Below, in pieces: positions 26,452 through 34,465 of a DNA stretch of 64,000 bases. The translations under genes were made by a program, and so were the position numbers. Numbering within the stretch: position 1 is the first letter of the stretch; each line of letters opens with the position of its first letter. The stretch is from CAZFPA01 sp964520975 (lineage in GTDB: Bacteria; Bacillota; Negativicutes; Selenomonadales; Selenomonadaceae), in contig CAZFPA010000003.1 of NCBI GenBank assembly GCA_964520975.1, positions 30,067-94,066 on the forward strand, in the 5' to 3' direction. Below the pieces are notes generated by a model, which did not search any database, was not told the origin of the DNA, and saw nothing but the letters and a program-made list of their open reading frames with translations.

Positions 26452-27492
26452 ATGAAGCAAAAAAATCAGCCCCGGCTGCTCTGGCTCGGCATGCTGGCTG
26501 CGGTATTGCTTGTTGTGCTGTTCTCGCTGTCGGTGGGAGAATATGAAATCCCGTTTTCGCATGTCCTGGCAGCAATCTGTCAGGAAGCCGGGCTGCCCTT
26601 GGGGGAAGAGACCACGGTGCCGGCTGATCAGCTGGCGGTGCTTTGGCATATCCGTATGCCGCGGACGCTTGTGGGACTGTTGGTCGGGGCAAGCCTGGGG
26701 GTTGCTGGAGCTGTGATGCAGGGGATTTTTGGCAATCCTTTGGCTGATCCGGGGGTACTGGGGGTGTCCGGCGGAGCAGCGGTTGGCGCAGTCCTGGCGA
26801 TTGCCGGCGGCTTTACTGCCGGCAGCATTTATCTGTTGCCGGCCTGTGCTTTTCTGGGAGCCATCCTGTCCGTGGGCATTACGGTAGCACTTTCCCTGCG
26901 GCATGGACGCATTCCCGTCATGACGTTGCTGTTGTCGGGTGTCGTTGTCGGCATGCTGCTGGCTGCGGTGACGGCGGCTGTTTTGACGGTGGTCAATGAG
27001 CAGAAGCTTCAGCAATACCTGTTTTGGACGATTGGCGGTCTGGATTATCGGCGGTGGGAGCATGTGACATTGGGAGTGATACCGATTTGTGCCGGTATGG
27101 TATTTCTTTTTGTGATGGCCCGTCAGCTGAACGTCCTGGCCTTGGGCGATGTGGCTGCCCGGACAGTCGGCATGCCGGTCACTACCTATCGGATTCTACT
27201 GCTGCTGGCAGCGGCGATGATTACGGCTGCAGGAGTCAGCATTAGCGGGAATATCGGTTTTGTGGGGCTGGTTGTGCCACATGCGGTGCGTTTTTTTACA
27301 GGGCCGGATCATCGTCGTCTGCTGCCGGCAAGTGTAGTGGCGGGAGGGATTTTCCTGGTGTTTTGCGATACCCTGGGCAGAGTGATCGTTCCAGGGGTCG
27401 AGGTGCGGGTGGGGATTATGACCGCGTGCATTGGGACACCCTATTTTTTATACCTGCTGCATCGCAGCCGGTACAGTTTTGATACAGAGTGA
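26452..27492 (+). CDS. ABC transporter permease, BtuC/FecCD type
   Basis: A polytopic inner-membrane protein of 346 residues with about ten hydrophobic segments. Family signatures are RMPRTLVGLLVGASLGVAG near residue 67, followed by MQGIFGNPLADPGVLGVSGG, and the cytoplasmic coupling region ALGDVAARTVG and GNIGFVGLVVPHAVR that contacts the ATPase. I chose the ATG at 26452, right after the ATPase stop, since upstream in-frame sequence is the ATPase gene read in another frame. Together with the binding protein and ATPase it forms a complete importer. Confidence 0.94.
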   Translation: MKQKNQPRLLWLGMLAAVLLVVLFSLSVGEYEIPFSHVLAAICQEAGLPLGEETTVPADQLAVLWHIRMPRTLVGLLVGASLGVAGAVMQGIFGNPLADPGVLGVSGGAAVGAVLAIAGGFTAGSIYLLPACAFLGAILSVGITVALSLRHGRIPVMTLLLSGVVVGMLLAAVTAAVLTVVNEQKLQQYLFWTIGGLDYRRWEHVTLGVIPICAGMVFLFVMARQLNVLALGDVAARTVGMPVTTYRILLLLAAAMITAAGVSISGNIGFVGLVVPHAVRFFTGPDHRRLLPASVVAGGIFLVFCDTLGRVIVPGVEVRVGIMTACIGTPYFLYLLHRSRYSFDTE

Positions 27493-27509
27493 TTTCAGGA
27501 GGTCAGAAG

Positions 27510-28166
27510 ATGGATTCTATATGGACAGGTTTGGAATTTTTCCACAAGGGCGGGCCCGTCATGTACGTGCTGCTGCTCTGCTCGATTTTTGTGTTGGCTG
27601 TCGGGCTGGAGCGTTGGTTGTATTTTTCCCGTATGGATGCCGGACGGAACTTTGCCCGCAGCTTTTATGCCTGTATGACAGAGCGGCATTATGTGGAAGC
27701 ATCCCGACTGCTGCAGGGAACAAAGGGAATGCTGCCGGCGATACTGCAGCAGGCAGCTGCTCGCTGCCGTCTGCCGGAGGGGAACGTGACGGCGTTTATG
27801 GAGCTGCAGTCCGGCATTGCAATTTCCCGGCTGCGTCGACGGCTCTATTATCTCCATGTCATTGTGACCATGGCACCGCTGTTGGGTCTGTTAGGAACCA
27901 TCAGCGGCATGATTTCCGCCTTCAGTGTATTCAATCTGGAGGCGGGGCAGTCAGCGGCCATCACCGGGGGGGTGGGGGAAGCGCTTATTGCGACGGCTAT
28001 GGGTCTCTGCGTGGCGATTCTGGCCCTGTTGATTCATGCGTATTTCTCGCAGCGTATTGACAATATCATCACGGATATGGAGCAGAGCTTTTCGCTGATG
28101 GAAACAGCGGGAAAAAAACTGGCGGACTTGGCGGAAAAGGGGGAAGCGGCCTATGCGGCTTCGTAA
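27510..28166 (+). CDS. exbB: ExbB/TolQ-family proton channel subunit
   Basis: A MotA/TolQ/ExbB protein of 218 residues with three membrane helices (about 17-37, 115-137 and 160-182). With ExbD it converts proton motive force into movement of TonB. The family motif is visible in the second and third helices: VTMAPLLGLLGTISGMI and GVGEALIATAMGLCVAI. The start at 27510 follows CAGGAGG by 7 bases. exbD overlaps its end by 14 bases. Its place inside the uptake operon argues for a dedicated motor for the receptor upstream. Confidence 0.93.
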   Translation: MDSIWTGLEFFHKGGPVMYVLLLCSIFVLAVGLERWLYFSRMDAGRNFARSFYACMTERHYVEASRLLQGTKGMLPAILQQAAARCRLPEGNVTAFMELQSGIAISRLRRRLYYLHVIVTMAPLLGLLGTISGMISAFSVFNLEAGQSAAITGGVGEALIATAMGLCVAILALLIHAYFSQRIDNIITDMEQSFSLMETAGKKLADLAEKGEAAYAAS

Positions 28167-28563
28167 TCGGCGCGGCTTTTCCCAGCCCGAGGTCATGATC
28201 ATCCCCATGATCGACATCATGTTTTTCCTGCTGGTATTTTTTATGATGAGCACGCTGTATATGGTGAACCTGAAGACTGTGGATGTGCATATGCCCAAGG
28301 CGGATCAGGCGGAGACCCAGCTGCAGGTGAGCTATCTGGTGACCATGAAAAAGGACGGTTCCCTTTGGTTAGAGGACAAGGCCGTCGATGAAAGGACTTT
28401 GTTATCCAGGGCGCAGGCGGAGAATCATAAGAATGCTCATTTTTCCGTGGTGGTCCGGGCGGATCAGAATCTGGACTACGGCATGGTCATCGGCCTGCTG
28501 AACAAATTCAAGGGTGCCGGCATTTCCAGGATTGGTCTGGCGGCAGAAACCGGGGGAAAATGA
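28153..28563 (+). CDS. exbD: ExbD/TolR-family protein
   Basis: A 136-residue protein with one N-terminal membrane helix and a periplasmic domain. The helix has the essential aspartate in MIDIMFFLLVFFM, where protons pass in the ExbB-ExbD complex. Its start codon lies 14 bases inside exbB and tonB follows after one base, so the three are tightly coupled in translation. Confidence 0.93.
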   Translation: MRLRNRRGFSQPEVMIIPMIDIMFFLLVFFMMSTLYMVNLKTVDVHMPKADQAETQLQVSYLVTMKKDGSLWLEDKAVDERTLLSRAQAENHKNAHFSVVVRADQNLDYGMVIGLLNKFKGAGISRIGLAAETGGK

Positions 28564-28564
28564 T

Positions 28565-29341
28565 ATGGTCCGGGAGGAAAGAGATAAGTATCGTGCATTG
28601 TTGCTCTCAGGCCTGTTTCATATATTGCTGCTGGTAGGGCTTTCCTTTACGGGACTGTTTGCCGTTATTACTGCCGCTGAAGAGCACCCTCCAGTGGATG
28701 TCATGCTTTATGAGGAAGATGCGGCGGGCGCAGCGGAAGCTGCAGGGAATGCAGGAGTGCAATCGGAAGCAGCCGATGCTGGGGATATTGCAGTGCTTCC
28801 AGAAACGGCAGCGCTGCCGGCAATCCATGAAGAGTATACCCGGTCGCCGGAAAAGCAGCAGGCATATAAGAGAGAGCATGGGGGAACGGAATCCGCTTCG
28901 GCGGCTGTGTCAAAAGGAAATGGTGTCAGCGTGGGGACAGGGGATGGCTCTGGCGGTGCGAATGGCTCCGGCAATGGCGCAGGGAATGGGGAAGGCCATG
29001 GCGGTGGGAGCGGAGCCGGTAATGGCTCGGGAAATGGGAAGGATGCGGCTGCGGCAGCCAGAGCCGCGGTGGCGCCTGTACTCCAGTATCGGCCGGTTCC
29101 CCGCTATCCGGAGAATCTCCGGGCACAGGATGTGGAGGGGACAGTGGTGATTTCCCTTATCGTAGGGGCGGACGGCAGTGTGGAAAATGCGGTAGTTGTG
29201 AATTCCTCCGGGTATGGGGAAATGGATGCGGCGGCACTTTCGGCGGTACAGGCCTCGCGCTATACACCCGCACAGAATGTGTATGGTGAACCGGTAAGGT
29301 TCCATAAGACGATTACGGTACCATTTCATTTGCAGGATTGA
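28565..29341 (+). CDS. tonB: TonB-family energy transducer with a glycine-rich spacer
   Basis: Links ExbB-ExbD to the outer-membrane receptor. It has 258 residues: a membrane anchor at about 12-36, a spacer, and the C-terminal TonB domain (about 172-258) with RPVPRYPENLRAQDVEGTV, GADGSVENAVVVNSSGYGEMDAAAL and a final PFHL. The spacer lacks the usual Pro-Lys/Pro-Glu repeats; instead residues 118-159 are a Gly/Ser/Asn run. The start at 28565 is one base after exbD; a frame reaching back to 28514 is exbD in another phase. Function is confident from domain and context. Confidence 0.9.
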   Translation: MVREERDKYRALLLSGLFHILLLVGLSFTGLFAVITAAEEHPPVDVMLYEEDAAGAAEAAGNAGVQSEAADAGDIAVLPETAALPAIHEEYTRSPEKQQAYKREHGGTESASAAVSKGNGVSVGTGDGSGGANGSGNGAGNGEGHGGGSGAGNGSGNGKDAAAAARAAVAPVLQYRPVPRYPENLRAQDVEGTVVISLIVGADGSVENAVVVNSSGYGEMDAAALSAVQASRYTPAQNVYGEPVRFHKTITVPFHLQD

Positions 29342-29354
29342 AAGGATGGCTGTT

Positions 29355-30323
29355 ATGCTGGAACTGGTGAATTTATCCAATGATCCCTGCGATCTGCAGG
29401 GGCTTTTGGGCGGGGATCCCCTGAGGCTGGAACATTTTCTGCAGCAGCATGGGCTGGCTGGTATTGAGTTTATGCCCTGTGCTCCCTGGGATGGAAAACT
29501 GCCGTTCCCTGCCTGTATCCAGGGGGTGCATCTGCGCTTTTGGCCGAACTGGCTGGATTTTTGGCAGTGGAATATACCGGAATTGCGGCGTGAGGTCGGA
29601 AATGCAGAGTGTGTGCGCGCCGTGTACGGAGAAACGCGGCAGGACTGGCTCGGACTATGGCGGCAGAATGTTCGGGAGGCTGTGCGCTGTGGTGCGCAGT
29701 ATGTAGTTTTTCATGTGGCGGATGCGCGAACCAGCGAGCTTTATTGCCGGCGGTTCTTCCATCGCGATGAGGAGGTCGTGCGGGCGGCGGCCGCTGTAGT
29801 GAATGCGGTCATGGAAGGCTTGCCGGAGGAATGCATGCTGTTGTTTGAAAATCTTTGGTGGCCAGGGCTTACCTTCTGCGAGCCCCGGCTGGCCCAGCTG
29901 CTGCTGGAACTGACAGAGCATCAAAACAGTGGATTCATGCTGGATACGGGACATCTGATGAATACGAATCTTTCTTTGCGGACAGAGCAGGAAGGCATGG
30001 ACTATGTCATCCGGACCGTAGAGAAAATGGGCGTACTGCGGGAACGTATCCGAGGAATCCATCTGCATTGCTCCTTATCTGGTGCCTATGTGGAAGCGAT
30101 GCGGCGGACACATCCGGAAAAAATGGATATACTGCCTGATTGGCAGCAGGTCATGGACTATATTTTACATACGGATCAGCACCAGCCTTTTGTGTCAGGC
30201 GTGGCTGAGCCGCTGTTAGCCGATCTGAGGCCGGACTGGCTGGTACATGAGTTTATTCCCGCATCTTATGCCGATTGGGAGACTAAGGTGAGCTGTCAGC
30301 GGCATTCACTGCAATGGGAGTGA
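29355..30323 (+). CDS. TIM-barrel protein, sugar phosphate isomerase/AP endonuclease-like
   Basis: A 322-residue protein with the fold of xylose isomerase and AP endonuclease 2. Supporting motifs are YVVFHVADA, the metal-type acidic segment LLFENLWWPG, and GFMLDTGHLMN, all at the strand ends where such enzymes bind metal; RGIHLHCS supplies another His. I place the start at 29355, 9 bases after AAGG; an ATG at 29346 is possible. It follows tonB by 13 bases, so it seems part of the corrinoid-uptake operon, yet no function in that pathway is known to me. The substrate is unknown. Confidence 0.72.
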   Translation: MLELVNLSNDPCDLQGLLGGDPLRLEHFLQQHGLAGIEFMPCAPWDGKLPFPACIQGVHLRFWPNWLDFWQWNIPELRREVGNAECVRAVYGETRQDWLGLWRQNVREAVRCGAQYVVFHVADARTSELYCRRFFHRDEEVVRAAAAVVNAVMEGLPEECMLLFENLWWPGLTFCEPRLAQLLLELTEHQNSGFMLDTGHLMNTNLSLRTEQEGMDYVIRTVEKMGVLRERIRGIHLHCSLSGAYVEAMRRTHPEKMDILPDWQQVMDYILHTDQHQPFVSGVAEPLLADLRPDWLVHEFIPASYADWETKVSCQRHSLQWE

Positions 30324-30447
30324 AGTTTTAATTTAAGGAATGCGTTCTCTTTTGGGCTGTATTTTTCATCTCAATGACTGAAAATTGTTATTACTCGGCC
30401 TTTGCGGCATTATATAATGAATGCAGGAACAAGAAGGGACGATTGCT

Positions 30448-30831
30448 ATGATTTCAGGAACTGACAGCATTATCAATAAAACCGACCTGGCCCGACTGAT
30501 CATGGAGACAGTACCGGGCAAACAGATTACCTTGGCGCATGTTATTGCAAGTCCGGACCCTATACTGTATCGCAAGCTGGGGCTCGATCCTAAAATCGAT
30601 TATCATAATGCGGCCATTGGCATCCTCTGCCAGACACCGTATGAGACCGCTGTAATCACTGCGGATATCGCATTGAAGGCAGCCGCCATTGAACTGGGCT
30701 TTGTGGATCGTTTCAGCGGCACGCTGGTGGTGACCGGTACGATTTCGGATGTGACCATGGCATGGGAAAAGGTTTTGGAATACGTGAAAAACACCTTGGA
30801 CTTTACAGTCTGCAACATCACCCAGGCCTGA
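30448..30831 (+). CDS. eutS: EutS-type bacterial microcompartment shell protein
   Basis: A 127-residue BMC-domain protein of the EutS kind, forming hexameric tiles of ethanolamine-utilisation compartments. The EutS signature is strong: VPGKQITLAHVIASP, GILCQTPYETAVITADIALKAA, and FVDRFSGTLVVTG. The start at 30448 has AGAAGGGA 8 bases upstream, and an extended TATAAT lies at 30413-30418 for a separate promoter. Only eutP accompanies it here; no ethanolamine ammonia-lyase, eutVW or other shell genes occur in the window. This may be the front end of a dismantled or split eut operon. Confidence 0.92.
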   Translation: MISGTDSIINKTDLARLIMETVPGKQITLAHVIASPDPILYRKLGLDPKIDYHNAAIGILCQTPYETAVITADIALKAAAIELGFVDRFSGTLVVTGTISDVTMAWEKVLEYVKNTLDFTVCNITQA

Positions 30832-30850
30832 GCAGAAAAGAGGGAATGCT

Positions 30851-31375
30851 ATGCGCAAGATCATGTTTATTGGCCGTACCGGCGCAGGCAAGACAACGCT
30901 GACGCAGGCACTCAAGGGAGAAGATATTACCTATCAGAAGACGCAGGATGTACAGCATTTCAATGCTATCATTGACACGCCGGGGGAGTATTGTGAAAAC
31001 AAGGAACTGGCGCATGCACTCATCATTTATTCGCATGAGGCTGATATCCTGGGGCTGCTCATTGATGCTACCGAGACCTATTCCCTGTACAGCCCTAATA
31101 TTGTGTCGTTGGGAACCCGTGAGGTCATTGGTATCGTTACGCATATTCATGATCCCTATGGCAATATCGAGCAGGCGGCATTGTGGCTGGAACTGGCGGG
31201 CTGCCGTAAGATTTTTTTTGTGGATTCCGTCACCGGGGAAGGGATACCGGAGCTTCTGGCTTATCTGGATGAGGATGATGGAGATCTTTCCTGGGATGAA
31301 AAGTATTTGCAGCAGCGGGAAGCCTATCAGGCGGATCAAAAATCTGCCGGTTTTGCGCTGCAGGAAGAACGTTGA
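30851..31375 (+). CDS. eutP: EutP/PduV-family P-loop protein
   Basis: A small Ras-like P-loop protein of 174 residues. Walker A is GRTGAGKTT at about residue 8, the G3-like motif is DTPGEY, and THIHDPYGN takes the place of the G4 base-recognition motif. EutP and PduV are encoded with microcompartments; some members show acetate kinase or nucleotide hydrolase activity. It follows eutS by 19 bases and precedes a terminator, so eutS-eutP is a two-gene unit. Confidence 0.9.
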   Translation: MRKIMFIGRTGAGKTTLTQALKGEDITYQKTQDVQHFNAIIDTPGEYCENKELAHALIIYSHEADILGLLIDATETYSLYSPNIVSLGTREVIGIVTHIHDPYGNIEQAALWLELAGCRKIFFVDSVTGEGIPELLAYLDEDDGDLSWDEKYLQQREAYQADQKSAGFALQEER

Positions 31376-31431
31376 TCCATTTGGAATAAGGATGGTGGAA
31401 GAATAGGCCCGTAGGGCTGCTTCCTACCTTG

Positions 31432-31460
31432 AGGACATCGCTTTTGCGGTGTCCTTTTTG
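31432..31460 (+). terminator. Terminator after eutP
   Basis: AGGACATCGC and CGGTGTCC pair around TTTTG, then TTTTT. Confidence 0.85.
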
Positions 31461-31539
31461 GTGTTGGAAAGGCAAAAGGCGCCCTTTTCTAATGCCGCGA
31501 AATATGCGACAATAGATAGAGTGAAAATGAGGTGATCCT

Positions 31540-32406
31540 GTGATTCGCATTGAATCCTTGGTAAAGAAATTCCCCTATCGGGATAAAAATAATCAAATGA
31601 GCTGGAAAACTGCTGTGGATGCCGTGTCCTTTGAAATACACAAGGGAGAAATCTTCGGTCTCCTGGGACCGAATGGTGCGGGCAAGACCACGACCATCCG
31701 CATGCTCACAATGCTGCTGGAGCCGACAGCGGGCACAATCTGTTATGCTGGACAGCCGCTGGCCGGGCATGAGCGCGAGATGAAGCAGCTGATTGGTGTC
31801 GTGCCGCAGCATATCAATTTCGATCAGGACCTTACCGTCGGTGAGAATATGGAGCTGCATGCCCGCCTGCATCACATGGAGCGTGCGGAACGCCGGCAGC
31901 GTATTGCAGAGCTGCTGGACTATGTCGAGCTTTCAGAGGCAGTCAATGAGGGGGTCCGCCAGCTCTCGGGCGGCATGAAGCGGCGCCTGCTCATTGCCCG
32001 GGCCCTGCTGCACCGGCCGCGCATTCTGTTCCTCGATGAGCCGACGGTCGCGCTGGATCCGCAGGTGCGGCGGCGCATCTGGGATCTCATCCGGCGCATG
32101 GCCAAAGATGAGGTCACCGTGCTTTTGACCACGCATTATATTGAAGAGGCAGAAAGCCTTTGCGAGCGGGTTGCTATCATGAATAAGGGGAAAATCATCG
32201 CGCTGGATACGCCGCGGGCTTTTTGTGAACGCATGGGGCGCTATGCGGTAGAATGGGATGTGGAGGACAGCCGGGAATATCGCTTTTTCAGCACGCGCGG
32301 GGAAGCGGCGTCCTTTGCCGGCGGGCTGGAGAGTGCAGCCCAGATCCGCCATTCGAATCTGGAGGATGTATTTGTCGAGCTCACAGGCAGAAAGGCGGGA
32401 CTTTGA
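31540..32406 (+). CDS. ABC-2-type exporter ATP-binding protein
   Basis: A 288-residue ATPase of the DrrA/NodI/CcmA group. Walker A is GPNGAGKTT, the signature LSGGMKRRL, Walker B ILFLDEPTVALD, and the switch His is in TTHYIEEAE; the C-terminal extension with the HSNLEDVFVELTG block is characteristic of drug or polysaccharide exporters. The start is a GTG at 31540, 6 bases after GAGGTG. The permease start overlaps its stop (TGATG), so both are coupled. The exported substrate cannot be read from sequence. Confidence 0.93.
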   Translation: MIRIESLVKKFPYRDKNNQMSWKTAVDAVSFEIHKGEIFGLLGPNGAGKTTTIRMLTMLLEPTAGTICYAGQPLAGHEREMKQLIGVVPQHINFDQDLTVGENMELHARLHHMERAERRQRIAELLDYVELSEAVNEGVRQLSGGMKRRLLIARALLHRPRILFLDEPTVALDPQVRRRIWDLIRRMAKDEVTVLLTTHYIEEAESLCERVAIMNKGKIIALDTPRAFCERMGRYAVEWDVEDSREYRFFSTRGEAASFAGGLESAAQIRHSNLEDVFVELTGRKAGL

Positions 32407-33143
32407 TGCTCATGGATATTTGGACGGTGTTTTGGCGGGACTGGGTCGTGCTCAAACGCCGTATGACGAAATTTATATTGAGCCGTATGGTGGCGCCGAT
32501 GCTCTATCTGACGGCATTTGGCTGGGGGCTGGGACGCAGCATACAGGTGACGGGCGGCTCCTACATCGATTTCCTCGTGCCGGGCATCCTGGCTCTCAAT
32601 TCGATGAATATCAGCTTCAACAGTATTACGCCCGTGCACGCGGAGCGCATTTATCACAAAAGCCTGGAGGAATACCTGATCGCGCCGATCTGTCCGTATG
32701 CCTTTGTGATCGGCAAAGTGCTGGCCGCTGTGCTGCGCGGACTCATATCCTCGGCTATCATCCTTGTGCTGGCCTTTCTGTTCGGCGCACATTTCACGGT
32801 CACGCCGCTCTTTATCGGCGTGCTGATCCTGAACTGCATCGTGTTTGCTGAAATTGGCTTTTTTGCGGCGATGAAGATCGGCTCTTATGAAGAGATGGGG
32901 CAGGTGAATACCTATATCCTGCTGCCGATGTCCTTCCTCTGCGGCACCTTTTTCTCAACGCATGTGCTGCCGACGGCTGTCCGCTGGTTCATCGAGCTTC
33001 TGCCGCTCACACATACGAGCTATTTGCTGCGTGGTATTGGCAGCGGAGAGACCATTGCGCCGGCATCCGTACTCGTCTTGCTGCTCTATGCTGTGCTGGG
33101 ATTCCTTTTGGGCAGCCGGGCGATGCTGCGGTTGAAAAAGTAA
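32406..33143 (+). CDS. ABC-2-type transporter permease
   Basis: A six-helix integral membrane protein of 245 residues of the ABC-2 family, the channel partner of the ATPase upstream. It carries the conserved NSMNISFNS region and LPLTHTSYLLRG before the last helix. It starts at 32406, sharing one base with the ATPase stop; a second Met (32412) is an alternative. Downstream lies the promoter region of a Fur-family gene. Confidence 0.9.
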   Translation: MLMDIWTVFWRDWVVLKRRMTKFILSRMVAPMLYLTAFGWGLGRSIQVTGGSYIDFLVPGILALNSMNISFNSITPVHAERIYHKSLEEYLIAPICPYAFVIGKVLAAVLRGLISSAIILVLAFLFGAHFTVTPLFIGVLILNCIVFAEIGFFAAMKIGSYEEMGQVNTYILLPMSFLCGTFFSTHVLPTAVRWFIELLPLTHTSYLLRGIGSGETIAPASVLVLLLYAVLGFLLGSRAMLRLKK

Positions 33144-33196
33144 GTGGAAAAATTTGCGTCGATGTGTTAGTATGATAGTGTTGATAAACAGGAAAA

Positions 33197-33210
33197 TTAC
33201 TATTTAGTAA
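33197..33210 (+). promoter_or_regulatory. Candidate Fur-family operator before the zur-like gene
   Basis: TTACTA-TT-TAGTAA is a perfect palindrome 16 bases before the start codon, extended by AAA/TTT flanks. A -35-like TTGATA lies at 33181-33186, so a bound repressor would block the promoter. Zur autoregulation is inferred from position. Confidence 0.45.
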
Positions 33211-33226
33211 GTTTGGAAGTGTTACT

Positions 33227-33661
33227 ATGGAGAAAAGCCATTCACCGCTCGACCAATTGCGGGAAAAGGGCTATAAGATAACGCCGCAGCGGCGGGCTGT
33301 GGTGACAGCACTGGATGCCTGCGGACCCTTTCCGACAGTACAGCAGCTGCAGGAAAATGTGCGGAAAACACAGCCGGATGTATCGCTCGATACGATCTAC
33401 CGCAATCTGACACTGCTGACGGATCTTGGCATCGTGCATGAGATCCACCGGCCTTCCGGGAATGTCTATGAGCTCGTGAAGCCGGGGCATCATCATCACC
33501 ATCTGATCTGTACCGAGTGTGGAAAAACAGAATGCATCGATATATGTCCGATGAATAAAATCTATGAAAAGGAAGCAGAAAAACGCGGTTTTCTAGTCAC
33601 GGGCCACATCTTTGAATTCTATGGCATCTGCTGGTCCTGTCGTTCCAAGGCCAAGAAGTAG
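33227..33661 (+). CDS. Fur-family metalloregulator, probably Zur
   Basis: A 144-residue metal-dependent repressor. The N-terminal winged helix has ITPQRRAVV and SLDTIYRNLTLL; the C-terminal part has the metal-sensing His-rich segment GHHHHHLICTECG and two CXXC pairs (CTEC, CWSC) for a structural zinc. The znuC and znuB genes follow after 15 bases, which favours the zinc sensor Zur over Fur or PerR. A palindrome just before the gene may be its operator. Confidence 0.88.
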   Translation: MEKSHSPLDQLREKGYKITPQRRAVVTALDACGPFPTVQQLQENVRKTQPDVSLDTIYRNLTLLTDLGIVHEIHRPSGNVYELVKPGHHHHHLICTECGKTECIDICPMNKIYEKEAEKRGFLVTGHIFEFYGICWSCRSKAKK

Positions 33662-33676
33662 AAAGGTTGGTTTCTT

Positions 33677-34465
33677 TTGTTTAAGACGATATTACATCAC
33701 CGTGCGTCCTCTGGCGGGGACTGTGCCAAGCTCTGCTGCACAAAAATCGAGGATTTCTCCGTCAGAATTGGCCGCACGGATATTTTTTCCCATGTGAATA
33801 TCCATATTCACTGCGGGCAGCTTACGGCTGTCATTGGTCCGAACGGCGCGGGGAAAAGCACCCTGCTGCGGGCAATCCTCGGGGAGGTTCCCCATACGGG
33901 CGTGCTGCACTATGTTGATGCCAAGGGCAAGCATACAGGACACCCTATCATTGGTTATGTACCGCAGTATCTTCGCTTCGACGTGAGCTCTCCGACCAGC
34001 GTTATGGACCTCTTCATGGCCTGCCTGTCCCGGCGCCCGGTATGGCTCTGCTCCTCGAAAAAGCTGCGTCCGCGGGTTCTTCGGAGCCTGGCGCGGGTCA
34101 AGGCGGAGTACCTCATTGACCGTCGTCTCGGCGCTTTATCAGGCGGGGAACTGCAGCGCGTACTGCTCGCACTGGCGCTCGACCCTATGCCGGACCTGCT
34201 GCTCCTTGATGAACCGGTGTCAGGCGTAGATCAGAACGGGCTCGAGCTTTTTTACGATATTGTGGCCGACCTGCGGGAAAAGGAAGATATGGCGATCATC
34301 CTGATTTCCCATGATTTGAACCTGGTAGCTACGCATGCCGACCAGGTGGTGCTGCTGAATAAAGAAGTTGTCTGCAGCGGTACACCGGAAGAGGTATTCC
34401 GTGATGCGCGGACGAAGAAAATCTTTGGCATGCTGGCCGGGCTGGATAAGGGGGCGCAGGCCTGA
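33677..34465 (+). CDS. znuC: Metal ABC transporter ATP-binding protein (ZnuC-like)
   Basis: The ATPase of a zinc/manganese importer, 262 residues. Walker A is GPNGAGKST, the signature LSGGELQRV, Walker B LLLLDEPVSGVD, and the switch His is in LISHDLN. The N-terminus is unusual: before the ATPase core there is a segment with three cysteines (DCAKLCC), which might bind metal. The start is taken as the TTG at 33677 after GAAAGGTTGG. It lies between the Fur-family regulator and the permease, with which it overlaps by one base. No substrate-binding protein gene is adjacent. Confidence 0.9.
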   Translation: MFKTILHHRASSGGDCAKLCCTKIEDFSVRIGRTDIFSHVNIHIHCGQLTAVIGPNGAGKSTLLRAILGEVPHTGVLHYVDAKGKHTGHPIIGYVPQYLRFDVSSPTSVMDLFMACLSRRPVWLCSSKKLRPRVLRSLARVKAEYLIDRRLGALSGGELQRVLLALALDPMPDLLLLDEPVSGVDQNGLELFYDIVADLREKEDMAIILISHDLNLVATHADQVVLLNKEVVCSGTPEEVFRDARTKKIFGMLAGLDKGAQA

